DNA from: Bordetella hinzii LMG 13501
Lineage (GTDB): Bacteria; Pseudomonadota; Gammaproteobacteria; Burkholderiales; Burkholderiaceae_B
DNA: 64,000 bases
NCBI RefSeq assembly: GCF_001548475.1
Contig: NZ_LRUJ01000010.1
Coordinates: 62,001 to 126,000, forward strand
Direction of reading: 5' to 3'
The notes beneath the pieces were generated by a model. The model had not been told where the DNA came from, did no database searches, and was given only the letters and a program-made list of their open reading frames with translations. This document shows, piece by piece, positions 47,877 to 57,800 of the stretch. Position 1 is the first letter of the stretch. Each line of letters opens with the position of its first letter. A program made the translations under genes and the position numbers.

Positions 47877-48617
47877 TCAATGCAAGATCTGGCTGAGGAA
47901 GAGCTTGGTGCGCTCGTTCTGCGGGTGGTCGAAGAACTCGTCGGGCGTGTTCTCTTCGATGATCTCGCCGCGGTCCATGAAGATGACGCGGTTGGCGACC
48001 TTGCGCGCGAAGCCCATCTCATGGGTCACGCAGAGCATGGTCATGCCGCTCTCCTGCGCCAGGCTGACCATCACGTCCAGCACCTCCTTGACCATTTCCG
48101 GGTCCAGCGCCGAGGTCGGCTCATCAAAGAGCATGATCTTGGGGCTCATGCACAGCGAGCGCGCGATGGCCACGCGCTGCTGCTGGCCGCCGGAGAGCTG
48201 GCCGGGGAATTTTTTCGCCTGGTCCGGGATGCGCACGCGCTCCAGGTATTTCATGGCGGTGGCCTCGGCTTCGGCGCGCGATTTCTTCAAGACCCAGACC
48301 GGCCCCAGCGTCAGGTTTTCCAGCACGGTGAGGTGCGGAAAGAGATTGAAGTGCTGGAACACCATGCCGACATCCTTGCGGATGGTTTCGATGTGCTTGA
48401 GATCGTTGGTCAGTTCGGTGCCGTCGACGACGATCTTGCCCTGCTGGTGCTCTTCGAGCCGGTTGATGCAGCGGATCATGGTCGATTTGCCCGACCCCGA
48501 GGGGCCGCAGATCACGATGCGCTCGCCAGGCTCCACGTCCAGGTTGATATTGCGCAGGACGTGGAACTGGCCGTACCACTTATTGACTTCCTGCAGGCGG
48601 ATGATGGCATTGGACAT
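47877..48617 (-). CDS. aapP: General L-amino acid ABC transporter ATPase
   Basis: A 246-residue GlnQ/AapP-type ATPase: Walker [10 protein letters not shown], signature [15 protein letters not shown], Walker [15 protein letters not shown], switch histidine in CVTHEMGFA. It energises the AapQM permeases. The start at 48617 gives [11 protein letters not shown]; longer frames upstream are not supported. Last gene of the aapJQMP operon. Confidence 0.95.
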   Translation of the reverse strand: MSNAIIRLQEVNKWYGQFHVLRNINLDVEPGERIVICGPSGSGKSTMIRCINRLEEHQQGKIVVDGTELTNDLKHIETIRKDVGMVFQHFNLFPHLTVLENLTLGPVWVLKKSRAEAEATAMKYLERVRIPDQAKKFPGQLSGGQQQRVAIARSLCMSPKIMLFDEPTSALDPEMVKEVLDVMVSLAQESGMTMLCVTHEMGFARKVANRVIFMDRGEIIEENTPDEFFDHPQNERTKLFLSQILH

Positions 48618-48669
48618 GCCTGTACTCCTGAAAAAGTGACCGGCCGCCGCGAGGTCGGCCGGCGCGTTT

Positions 48670-49770
48670 CTATCGTTGATGACCGGTCGCCAGGCGGCGC
48701 TCCAGCCGCTGGCTGTATTTGGACATCGAGTAGCAGAAGACAAAGTAGATGAGCGCGATGAAGATGTAGGCCTCCACGCCGAAGCCGCGCCAGGCCGCAT
48801 CCGACAACGCCGCCTTGGCCGCCAGCGTCAGGTCGAAGATACCGATGATCACGACCAGCGAGGTGTCCTTGAACAGCGCGATGAAGATGCTGACCAGCGG
48901 CGGGATGACGATCTTCAGCGCCTGCGGCAGGATGATCTTGCGCATCTTCTGCCAATACGACAGGCCCAGCGAATCCGCGCCCTCGTATTGGCCCTTGGGG
49001 ATGGCCTGCAGGCCGCCACGCACCGTCTCGGCGATATAGGCCGCCGCGAACATGATGATGGCGATCTGCGCGCGCAGCAGTTTGTCTATCGTGAAGCCTT
49101 CGGGCAGGAACAGCGGCAGCATCACCGAGGACATGAACAGCAGGCTGATGAGCGGCACGCCGCGGATCAGCTCGATGTACACCACGCACAGCGCCTTGAT
49201 GGCCGGCATGCGCGAGCGGCGGCCCAGGGCCAGCAGCACGCCTATCGGAAAGGCGAAGGCGATGCCGAAGGTCGACAGGATGAGCGTCAGCGGCAAGCCG
49301 CCCCAGCGGCTGTTCTCGACATAGGTCAGCCCGAGGATGCCGCCCCACATCAGGATGGCCACCAGGGTCAGGCCCACGATCCAGATCAGCGCCAGGATGG
49401 GCTTCCAGAAGCGGCGCATGCCGCTCATGACGATGACCGCGATCAGGATGAAGGTCGCGATCAGCGGACGCCATTGTTCGTCGTAGGGATAGGTGCCGAA
49501 CAGGATGAGCCGGTGCTTCTCGGCGATGAAAGCCCAGCAGGCGCCGCCCGAGGCGCGGCACTCCTGGGCCGAGGTGGCCGTGAAGTTGGCGCGGATGAAG
49601 GCCCATTCCACCAGCGCCGGCACGGCCATGATGACCAGCCAGGCCAGCAGGACGGTCGCCAGGATGGACAGCGGCGAGGAGAACAGGCGCGTCTTGAGCC
49701 AGGGCCAGACGCCGACGTGGCTCGACGGCGGCGGCAGGTCGGCGCGCGGGGTTTGCGTAGTGCCGCTCAT
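48670..49770 (-). CDS. aapM: General L-amino acid ABC permease (AapM type)
   Basis: A 366-residue inner-membrane permease of the HisM/GlnP family. A long N-terminal extension with extra helices precedes the core, whose coupling motif reads [29 protein letters not shown]. Length and architecture match AapM rather than shorter polar amino acid permeases. It starts 1 base after the aapQ stop. Confidence 0.95.
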   Translation of the reverse strand: MSGTTQTPRADLPPPSSHVGVWPWLKTRLFSSPLSILATVLLAWLVIMAVPALVEWAFIRANFTATSAQECRASGGACWAFIAEKHRLILFGTYPYDEQWRPLIATFILIAVIVMSGMRRFWKPILALIWIVGLTLVAILMWGGILGLTYVENSRWGGLPLTLILSTFGIAFAFPIGVLLALGRRSRMPAIKALCVVYIELIRGVPLISLLFMSSVMLPLFLPEGFTIDKLLRAQIAIIMFAAAYIAETVRGGLQAIPKGQYEGADSLGLSYWQKMRKIILPQALKIVIPPLVSIFIALFKDTSLVVIIGIFDLTLAAKAALSDAAWRGFGVEAYIFIALIYFVFCYSMSKYSQRLERRLATGHQR

Positions 49771-49771
49771 A

Positions 49772-50962
49772 TCAACGCTCCACCAGCGCGATGCGCTTGT
49801 TGTACCAGTTCATGAAGATCGAGATCGACAGGCTGACGGTCAGGTAGGCCCCCATGATGATCAGGATGCCCTCGATCGCCTGCCCGGTCTGGTTCAGCGT
49901 GGTGTTGACCACCGACACGATGTCCGGATAGCCGATCGCCACGGCCAATGAACTGTTCTTGGTGAGGTTGAGATACTGGCTGGTCATCGGGGGGATGATC
50001 ACGCGCAGCGCCTGCGGCAGCACGACCAGGCGCAGCACCAGCGAACGCCGCAGGCCCAGCGCGCCGGCCGCCTCCCACTGGCCGTTGTTGACGGCCTGGA
50101 TGCCCGAACGCACGACCTCGGCGACGAAGGCCGAGGTGTAGATCACCAACCCTGCCAGCAGAGCCGCGAACTCCGGGGTCAGCGTCAGGCCGCCCTGGAA
50201 GTTGAAGCCCTTGAGCTCGGGCAAGGACAGCGTCAGCTGCATGCCGCTGGCCAGCCAGCCCACCACGGGGCAGGCGATGAGCAGCGCGATGGCGGCGCGG
50301 CCCAGCGGAAAGACCTGCCCGGTCGCGTGCTGCCGCTTCCTGGCCCAGTGTCCCAGCACCAGGGTGGCGATGATGGCCACCGCCAGCCCGGCCAGTATCC
50401 AATCCAGCGAAGCGCCCATGGCCTCGGGCACCTTGACGCCCCGGTTGGATATGAAAACGCCAGGCAGCGGATTGTGCGCCTGGCGTGGTCCGGGCATGTT
50501 CTCGGTGATGAGCGCATACCAGAAGAAGAGCTGCAGCAGCAGCGGCACGTTGCGCATGACCTCGACGTACATCGAGGTCAGGCGCGCGACCAGCCAGTTC
50601 TTGGACAGCCGTCCGATGCCGATCAGCGTGCCCAGGATGGTGGCCAGCACGATGCCGATGACCGCCACGCGCAGCGTGTTCAGCAGGCCCACCAGGATGG
50701 CGCGGCCGTAGGTGTCTGCGGGGGTGTAGGAGATGGGGGTTTCCCCGATCGCGAAACCGGCTTCCCTGTCGAGGAATCCAAAGCCGGTGGAGATGTTGCG
50801 CACCGCCAGGTTGTGCAAGGTGTTGGACACCAGGAACCAGGCGGCCAGTGCCACCAGGACCAGCGCGACGACCTGGTAGACCACGGCGCGCACGCCGGGG
50901 TCATTCCAGTTGAGACGACGTCGCGGAGCCTGGGCCGGGGCGTTTTTCTGGGTTGTCGCCAT
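49772..50962 (-). CDS. aapQ: General L-amino acid ABC permease (AapQ type)
   Basis: A 396-residue permease partner of AapM. The coupling motif reads WEAAGALGLRRSLVLRLVVLPQALRVIIPP; an insertion region (FWYALITENMPGPRQAHNPLPG) and extra helices are typical of AapQ. The ATG at 50962 (MATTQKN) is taken; a TTG 27 bases upstream is in frame but weak. A strong hairpin separates it from aapJ. Confidence 0.94.
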   Translation of the reverse strand: MATTQKNAPAQAPRRRLNWNDPGVRAVVYQVVALVLVALAAWFLVSNTLHNLAVRNISTGFGFLDREAGFAIGETPISYTPADTYGRAILVGLLNTLRVAVIGIVLATILGTLIGIGRLSKNWLVARLTSMYVEVMRNVPLLLQLFFWYALITENMPGPRQAHNPLPGVFISNRGVKVPEAMGASLDWILAGLAVAIIATLVLGHWARKRQHATGQVFPLGRAAIALLIACPVVGWLASGMQLTLSLPELKGFNFQGGLTLTPEFAALLAGLVIYTSAFVAEVVRSGIQAVNNGQWEAAGALGLRRSLVLRLVVLPQALRVIIPPMTSQYLNLTKNSSLAVAIGYPDIVSVVNTTLNQTGQAIEGILIIMGAYLTVSLSISIFMNWYNKRIALVER

Positions 50963-51032
50963 AGATGCTTCTGCCAATAACGGATTCAAGGCGGCTGGAG
51001 GCCGCCCATTGCTACCCGCTCCGCACGGGCTC

Positions 51033-51055
51033 GGCCGGGCGTCGTACGCCCGGCC
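51033..51055 (-). terminator. Perfect hairpin between aapJ and aapQ
   Basis: GGCCGGGCG (51033-51041) and CGCCCGGCC (51047-51055) pair perfectly around TCGTA. It follows the aapJ stop without a T-run, so partial termination or mRNA protection that keeps binding-protein levels above permease levels is likely. Confidence 0.6.
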
Positions 51056-51068
51056 GGTCTGCCTGTGC

Positions 51069-52085
51069 TCAGCGCACCGGCCAGCCGTACATCAGACCGC
51101 CCTGCTTGTAGGAAGCGTTCAGGCCGCGCTCCAGCTTCATGGGGCCGCCCTTGCCCAGGGTGGCCTCGAAGCTTTCGCCGTAGTTGCCCACCTGCTTGAT
51201 GATGTTATACGCCCACTTGTCGTCCACGCCCAGGTTCTTGCCCATGCCCGGGGTCACGCCCAGGATGCGCTGGATGTTGGGGTTGGCGCTCTTGGCCTGC
51301 TCGTCGACGTTCTTGGACGTGATGCCGTATTCTTCGGCCTCCAGCATGGCGTTGAGGGACCAGCGCACCACGTTGAACCACTGCTCGTCGCCCTGGCGGA
51401 CCATGGGGCCCAGCGGCTCCTTGGAGAAATCCTCGGGCAGGATGATGTACTTGTCCGGATTCTCGAGCGTGGTGCGGGTGGACGCCAGCTGCGACTTGTC
51501 GGTCGTGAAGGCATCGCAGCGGCCGGCCGAGAAGGCGCGCACGATTTCGTCGTACTTGTCGATCACGACGGGCTTGAATTCGATCTTATTGCCGCGGAAC
51601 CAGTCGGCCAGGTTGAGCTCGGTGGTGGTGCCCGGCTGCACGCAGATGGTGGCGCCGCCCAGTTCCTTGGCGCTCTTGACGCCGAGATCCTTGGAGACCA
51701 TGACGCCCTGGCTGTCGTAGTAGTTCACACCCACGCCGATCAGGCCCAGCGTGGTGTCGCGCGTCAGGGTGACGGTGGTATTGCGGGTCAGGACATCGAC
51801 TTCGCCGGACTGCAGGGCGGTGAAGCGCTGCTGCGTGTTCAGGGGCGTGACCTTGAACTTGCTGGCGTCGCCGAACATGGTGGCCGCGATGGCGCGGCAC
51901 ATGTCGACGTCGATGCCTTTCCATTCGCCCTTGCTGTCAGCGATGGAGAAGCCAGGAATGCCGGTGGATACGCCGCACTGGACAAAACCTTTCTTCTTGA
52001 CGTTGTCGAAGGTTGCGCCCGCATGGGCCGCCGAGGTTGCGGCGAACAAAGCGGCGCCCAGGGCGGCCAATTTCAGTGCTTTCAT
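51069..52085 (-). CDS. aapJ: General L-amino acid-binding protein
   Basis: A 338-residue periplasmic receptor. Signal peptide ends in SAAHA; the mature part begins GATFDNVKKKGFVQCGVSTGIPGFS, and the conserved blocks GIDVDMCRAIAATMFGD and GRCDAFTTDKSQLAS are present. It delivers a broad range of L-amino acids to AapQMP. The start at 52085 is the first in-frame ATG and gives a good signal peptide. First gene of the operon. Confidence 0.96.
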   Translation of the reverse strand: MKALKLAALGAALFAATSAAHAGATFDNVKKKGFVQCGVSTGIPGFSIADSKGEWKGIDVDMCRAIAATMFGDASKFKVTPLNTQQRFTALQSGEVDVLTRNTTVTLTRDTTLGLIGVGVNYYDSQGVMVSKDLGVKSAKELGGATICVQPGTTTELNLADWFRGNKIEFKPVVIDKYDEIVRAFSAGRCDAFTTDKSQLASTRTTLENPDKYIILPEDFSKEPLGPMVRQGDEQWFNVVRWSLNAMLEAEEYGITSKNVDEQAKSANPNIQRILGVTPGMGKNLGVDDKWAYNIIKQVGNYGESFEATLGKGGPMKLERGLNASYKQGGLMYGWPVR

Positions 52086-52166
52086 GGTGATCTCCGTGTA
52101 AGGATGACATCGAAGCGCCAGCCTGGTGGGCCAACGTGCTTGGGCGGATGGTAAAGGTTGGTTAAA

Positions 52167-52218
52167 TTTGGGGACATGGGGGAAATCCCTTTCCGTATTT
52201 TCCTCATTTTGGGGACAT
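52167..52218. repeat. 11-bp direct repeat upstream of aapJ
   Basis: TTTGGGGACAT occurs at 52167-52177 and 52208-52218, 41 bases (about four helical turns) apart, in the 242-base gap between aapJ and ftsE. GGGGAAATCCC, a small dyad, lies between them. The spacing suits cooperative binding of a regulator; otherwise the gap holds no gene. Confidence 0.4.
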
Positions 52219-52327
52219 ATTTCGCTGCCCTGGCCCGGGATAAGACGCTTGCCGTTCCCCCGGACGGCGCACCTGGCACCCGGAGAGAAGGCGGAGTTAC
52301 TATTGCGGCTTCATCTGCCTGCTCGCC

Positions 52328-52999
52328 ATGATCGAATTCCAGCACGTATTCAAATCCTATGGGCGCGGCCGGAACATTCTGGCCGATATCAACTTCCGCG
52401 TGGATGCGGGGGAATTCGTGTTTGTTTCCGGGCCTTCGGGCGCGGGCAAATCCACCTTGCTGAAACTGATCGCCGGCCTGGAGCCGCCGACCCGGGGCTC
52501 CATCCAGGTGCACGGGCAACGCCTGGACAAGCTCTCGGCCCGCGCCCGTCCCTATTTGCGGCGCGCGGTCAGCGTCATCCTGCAGGACACCCATCTGCTC
52601 TACGACCGCAGCGCGCTGGCCAATGTCATGCTGCCGCTGTCGGTGACAGGTCAGGCCTCGGACTCGGCCGCCGCGCGCGCGCGCGCCGCCCTGGACAAGG
52701 TGGGCCTGGCGGGCAAGGAAGACCTCAACCCCATCGAACTGTCGGGCGGCGAGCAGCAGCGCCTGGCCATCGCCCGCGCCATCGTCAACCGGCCGGCCAT
52801 CCTGATCGCCGACGAACCCACCGCCAACCTGGACGATGACAACGCCCAGCGCATCATGAATGTGTTCCGCGACTTCAACCGGGTCGGTGTCACCACCCTG
52901 ATTGCCTCCCACGACCAGCAGCTGATGGCGCGCTATACGCGGCGCACACTGCGTATCGACCACGGCAAGTTCCTCGATACGCAAGGAGAGGCGGCATGA
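52328..52999 (+). CDS. ftsE: Cell division ATPase FtsE
   Basis: A 223-residue ABC ATPase: MIEFQHVFKSYG start, Walker A GPSGAGKST, signature LSGGEQQRLAIARAI, Walker B ILIADEPTANLD, switch histidine in IASHDQ. FtsEX drives cell-wall hydrolase activation at the septum. The stop overlaps the ftsX start as ATGA. Confidence 0.96.
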   Translation: MIEFQHVFKSYGRGRNILADINFRVDAGEFVFVSGPSGAGKSTLLKLIAGLEPPTRGSIQVHGQRLDKLSARARPYLRRAVSVILQDTHLLYDRSALANVMLPLSVTGQASDSAAARARAALDKVGLAGKEDLNPIELSGGEQQRLAIARAIVNRPAILIADEPTANLDDDNAQRIMNVFRDFNRVGVTTLIASHDQQLMARYTRRTLRIDHGKFLDTQGEAA

Positions 53000-53904
53000 A
53001 GTCCTGGCTGCGGCAACATCGCTACGCGCTGGCCATCACCCTGAAGCGGCTGGCGGCCCAGCCTTTTTCCTGGCTGGCCAACCTGCTGGTCATGGCCCTG
53101 GTGCTGGCCCTGCCGCTCTTGGGCAGCGCCGTGCTGGTCTCGGTCCAGCCCCTGGCCCGGCAGATTTCCGTCACGCCGGAACTCACCCTCTACATCCAGC
53201 CGGCCGCCCCCGCGGGCACGGCCGCGGCCATCACCGACCGCATCGGACGGGAATTCAGCGGCCAGATCGCGGCCGTGCGCCAGGTGCCGCGCGACCAGGC
53301 CCTGAAGGCCCTGCGCCAGAATCCCGCCTGGGAAGAGGCCCTGGCCGTGCTGCCCGGCAACCCCCTGCCCGATGCCGTGGTGGTCACCCTGGCCGGCGGC
53401 GAGGACCTGGCCCAGCGGGCCGGCCTGCTGGCCGATGGCTGGCGCAAGTGGCAATACGTCGACCAGGTGCAGCTCGACAGCGCCTGGGTGCAGCGCCTGG
53501 AGGCCATCCTGCGCTTCGGCCGCCTGGGCCTGGGCTTTCTGGCGATCTGCGTGGCCGTGGTGGTGCTGGCCACCGTGTTCAACACGGTGCGCATGCAGGC
53601 CTTGACCCAGCGCGAGGAGATCGCCGTGGCCCGCCTGGTCGGCGCCACCGAGTCCTTCGTGCGCAGGCCCTTCCTCTACCAGGGCGCCCTGTCCGGCGCG
53701 CTGGCGGCCCTGTTGGCCATCGGCGCGGCGGCCGCCGCGCTGGTGCCGCTCAACCATGCCGTCCTGGGCCTGGCGCGCAGCTACGGCGCCGAATTCGCCC
53801 TGCACCTGCCCGAGCTGCCCGCCCTGGCCCTGGCGGTGCTGGCCGCCGGCATCCTGGGCGCGCTCTCGGCGCGCTGGTCAGTGACCCGCAGTACGCGCTT
53901 TTAA
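52996..53904 (+). CDS. ftsX: Cell division permease FtsX
   Basis: A 302-residue inner-membrane partner of FtsE with four hydrophobic helices (one near residues 25-55, three in the C-terminal 140 residues) and a periplasmic loop between the first two. The conserved TVRMQALTQREEIAVARLVGATESFVRRPFLYQGA coupling segment follows helix 2. AAGGAGAGGCGG precedes its ATG inside ftsE. A rho-independent terminator follows. Confidence 0.95.
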   Translation: MKSWLRQHRYALAITLKRLAAQPFSWLANLLVMALVLALPLLGSAVLVSVQPLARQISVTPELTLYIQPAAPAGTAAAITDRIGREFSGQIAAVRQVPRDQALKALRQNPAWEEALAVLPGNPLPDAVVVTLAGGEDLAQRAGLLADGWRKWQYVDQVQLDSAWVQRLEAILRFGRLGLGFLAICVAVVVLATVFNTVRMQALTQREEIAVARLVGATESFVRRPFLYQGALSGALAALLAIGAAAAALVPLNHAVLGLARSYGAEFALHLPELPALALAVLAAGILGALSARWSVTRSTRF

Positions 53905-53924
53905 GTCCCTTAATCGTCCGAAAG

Positions 53925-53969
53925 AAAGCGCCCGCCCGGGACTACAGTCGCCGGACGGGCGCTTTTTTT
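53925..53969 (+). terminator. Rho-independent terminator after ftsX
   Basis: AAAGCGCCCG (53925-53934) pairs with CGGGCGCTTT (53956-53965), followed by a T-run to 53969, 20 bases after the ftsX stop. Confidence 0.85.
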
Positions 53970-54092
53970 GCGCCCCATTTGACCGGCTGCAAGACAAACT
54001 TCATGCTTGTCCGGCAAAATATTGCGAACGATAATAACAATTTGAAATTTTTCACCGGTTTTTGCGGCCTGACCCCCCGCTGAGTCTGCCCT

Positions 54093-54773
54093 ATGCCTGC
54101 CCGCCTTGACGCCCGCGCGACGCGCCACTACTTCGACATCACCTTCGACCGTCCCGCGGTCAAGGTCTTGCCGAACGAGTACTTCGTCACCAGCGGCGAA
54201 GACATCATGCTGTCCACCGTGCTGGGCTCCTGCGTGGCCGCCTGTATGCGCGACCCTGTCACCGGCGTGGGGGGCATGAACCATTTCATGCTGCCCGAAG
54301 GCGACGCCCAGTCGCCGGCCTCCTCGACCATGCGCTATGGCGCCTTCGCCATGGAAGTGCTGATCAACGAACTGCTCAAGGCCGGCGCGGCGCGCGAACG
54401 CCTGGAAGCCAAGGTCTTTGGCGGCGGCGCGGTCCTGAGCGCCATGCAGCAGATGAATATCGGCGAGCGCAACGGGCAGTTCGTGCTGCAATATCTCAAG
54501 ACGGAAGGTATCCCGGTGCGCGCCCAGGACCTGGGCGACATCCATGCGCGCCGCATCCATTACTTCCCGCGCGACGGGCGCGTCCTGGTGCGCAAGATGG
54601 CGCCCCACCACGCCCGCGCCGAGGAAGTCATCGCCCACCGCGAACAGCTGGCCGCCCAGAAGGCGCAGGACAACTCGCGCTCGGCGCCGCGCGTGGAACG
54701 TTTCGACCGCCCCAAGATGAAGGTCGAACTGTTCAACATGCCGCGCCGCCGCCCGGCCGACGTGCCTTCCTAG
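54093..54773 (+). CDS. cheD: Chemoreceptor glutamine deamidase CheD
   Basis: A 226-residue CheD that deamidates glutamines of chemoreceptors in chemotaxis adaptation. The nucleophile is C47 in VLGSCVAAC, with H64 in [11 protein letters not shown] basic C-terminal extension (about 170-226) exceeds the core family length. It lies alone, with no cheR, cheB, cheA or receptor gene nearby, between ftsX and an oxidoreductase gene. The AT-rich stretch before it (53995-54060) is the likely promoter region. Confidence 0.94.
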   Translation: MPARLDARATRHYFDITFDRPAVKVLPNEYFVTSGEDIMLSTVLGSCVAACMRDPVTGVGGMNHFMLPEGDAQSPASSTMRYGAFAMEVLINELLKAGAARERLEAKVFGGGAVLSAMQQMNIGERNGQFVLQYLKTEGIPVRAQDLGDIHARRIHYFPRDGRVLVRKMAPHHARAEEVIAHREQLAAQKAQDNSRSAPRVERFDRPKMKVELFNMPRRRPADVPS

Positions 54774-54775
54774 GC

Positions 54776-54805
54776 CCGGACGCCTGGCTGGCGCCAGGCG
54801 TCCGG
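54776..54805. terminator. 13-bp perfect hairpin between convergent cheD and the oxidoreductase gene
   Basis: CCGGACGCCTGGC (54776-54788) pairs fully with GCCAGGCGTCCGG (54793-54805) around TGGC. It sits between the two stop codons (54773 and 54811) and likely acts as a bidirectional transcript end, although it lacks T-runs. Confidence 0.6.
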
Positions 54806-54810
54806 CCCGC

Positions 54811-57800
54811 TCATGCCGCGCGCGCCCCGCCAATGGGCAGGACGGCGGCGCTGAACTCGCGCAACAGCGTCTCGCGCTTCTCGGCCGCGCGCGCCATCGC
54901 GGCCTCCTTGACGTGGCCATAGCCGCGGATCTCCTGCGGCAGGCTGGCCAGGGCCACGGCCTGCTCCAGGTTGCCCCGGTTGAGCTTGCCGATGATCGCC
55001 GTCATGTGTTCGGCGTACTCGCGTATCAGTTCGCGTTCGGCGCGCCGCTCCGCCGTGCGGCCGAAGACGTCCAGGGCCGTGCCGCGCAAAAAGCGCAGCC
55101 GCGCCAGCAGCGAGAAGACGCGCAACATGCCGGGCCCGTAAGCGCGCTTCTGCAGATGGCCCTGGCTGTCGCGCTTGGCCATCAGGGGCGGCGCGAGATA
55201 GAACTTGAGCTTCCAGTCGCCCTCGAACTGCGCCGCGACCTTCTTGAGGAATTCGCCGTCGCTGTAGAGCCGCGCCACCTCGTACTCATCCTTGTAGGCC
55301 ATGAGCTTGAAGTAGTTGTGCGCCACCGCCTCGGCCAGGCGCGTGCCGCCCGTGGCCAGACGCTCGGCCTGGGCCACTTTGTCGACCAGGTCGGTATAGC
55401 GCTTGGCATAGGCGGCGTTCTGGTAGGCGGTAAGGAAATCGCGCCGCACCGCCACCAGTTGCTCCAGCCCCGTGGCCGGACGCTTGAAATCCACCACGGC
55501 CTGCTCGCCGCGGCGCACCTCGACGATTTCCGCCTCCTGGCTGGCCGGCGCCAGGCCGATCAGGGCCTGCACCGCCGCCAGGTCCTGGGCGGCGCGCCGG
55601 CCCCAGGCAAAGGCGGCCTGGTTGTTGGGCACCTGCTGGCCATTGAGCTCGATGGCGCGCAGCAGGGCCGCCTCGCCCAGCGGCAGCCAGCCCTTCTGGT
55701 AGGCATAGCCCATCATGAGCGGGTTGGCATAGATGGCGTCGCCCAGCAGGCCGACCGCCAGCGCCGCCGCATCGATATGGGACACCGCCGCGCAGGCGCG
55801 GCCCAGGTCGCCCTGCAGGTCGGAACCGGGCAGGGTCCAGTCGGGGTTGTGGACGAAGGCGGCGGTCGGCGCCACATCGGTATTGACCAGGGCGCGCGTG
55901 CGGTCGGGGCGCATGCGCGCCACGGCCTCCTGGCTGGTGCCCACGACCAGGTCGCCCGCCAGCACCAGGTCGGCCTCGCCCATGGCGACACGGGTATTCA
56001 TCAGCTCGCCCGGGGTGGGCGCCAGCACCACATGGGAATAGACCGCGCCACCCTTCTGGGCCAGGCCCGCCATGTCCAGCACCGAACATCCCTTGCCTTC
56101 GAGATGGGCGGCCATGCCGATCAGCTGCCCGATGGTGACCACCCCGGTGCCGCCCACGCCGGCGATGAAGACGCCGTAGTGGCCGGCGATGTCGGGCGTG
56201 CGCGGCTCGGGCAGGCCGGCGGCGATGTCGCCTTCCGGGGCCAGCGCGCGGGGCTTGCGCAGCGTGCCGCCCTCGACCGTCACGAAGCTGGGACAGAAGC
56301 CCTTCAGGCAGGAGAAGTCCTTGTTGCAGCTGGACTGGTTGATCGTGCGCTTGCGGCCGAACTCCGTCTCCAGCGGTTCAACCGACAGGCAATGCGACTT
56401 CTCGGAGCAATCGCCGCAGCCCTCGCAGACACGCTCGTTGATGACCACGCGGCGCGCCGGATCCGGATAGGCGCCGCGCTTGCGGCGGCGGCGCTTCTCG
56501 GTGGCGCAGGTCTGGTCGTAGACCAGGATGGACACGCCGGGGTATTCGCGCAGTTCGCGCATGACGCTGTCGAGCTCGTCGCGATGCTTGACCGGCACGC
56601 CCGGCGCCAGGCCGGCGACCTGCTGGTATTTCTCGGGCTCGTCGGTGACGACGATGATCTTCTCGATGCCTTCCGCGGCCATCTGCCGCGTGATCATGGG
56701 CACGCTGATGGGACCGTCGACCGGCTGGCCGCCGGTCATGGCCACCGCATCGTTGAAGAGGATTTTGTAGGTGATGGGCGCCTTGGCCGCGACGGCCGCG
56801 CGGATGGCCAGCAAGCCCGAGTGGAAATACGTGCCATCGCCCAGGTTGGCGAAGACATGCTTTTCTTCGGTGAAGGGCGCCTGGCCTATCCAGGGCACGC
56901 CCTCGCCGCCCATCTGGGTGAACACCTGGGTATTGCGGCCCATCCAGGTGACCATGTAGTGGCAGCCGATGCCGGCCAGCCCCCGCGAGCCCTCGGGCAG
57001 GCGGGTGGAGGTGTTGTGCGGACAGCCCGAGCAGAACCAGGGTTTGCGATCGACCACCAGGCGAGGCCGGGACAAGGCTTTTTCGCGCTCGGCGATGAAG
57101 GCCAGCCGCGCCTCGATGCCGGCGCGCACGTCTTCGGGCAGCTCCAGGCGCAGCAGGCGCGCGCCCACCGCCTTGGCCACCATGGCGGGCGAAAATTCAT
57201 AATGCGCCGGCAGCAGCCAATTGCCCTGCGGCACCGACCATTCGCCGCCGTCCTTGTCGTCGAACTTGCCGACCACGCGCGGGATCTTCTTGCCCGTGCC
57301 GATCCACGAAAACAGCTCTTCCTTCAGCTGGTATTCGATGACCTGGCGCTTTTCTTCGACCACCAGGATCTCGTCCAGGCCCTCGGCGAACTGCTGCATG
57401 CCGGTCGCCTCCAGCGGCCAGACCATGCCGACCTTGAACAGGCGCAGGCCGATGCGCTGGCAGATGGCCTCGGACAGACCCAGGTCGGACAGCGCCTGGC
57501 GCGTATCGAGATAGGCTTTGCCGGAGGTGATGATGCCGAAACGCGCGCGGTCTTGCGGCACGCTCCAGAGTTCGCGGTTGAGCTTGTTGGCGCGCGCATA
57601 GGCCAGCGCCGCATACAGTTTGTAGTCCAGCAGGCGCGCTTCCTGTTGCAGCGGCGTGTCGGGCAGGCGGATATTGAGGCCGTCGGGCGGCAGGGTGAAA
57701 TCCTCGGGCAGCAGGATGCGCACGCGGTCGCAATCGACCTCCACCGAGGCCGAGACCTCGACGATGTCGGTAATGGTCTTCAGGCCGACCCAGACACCCG

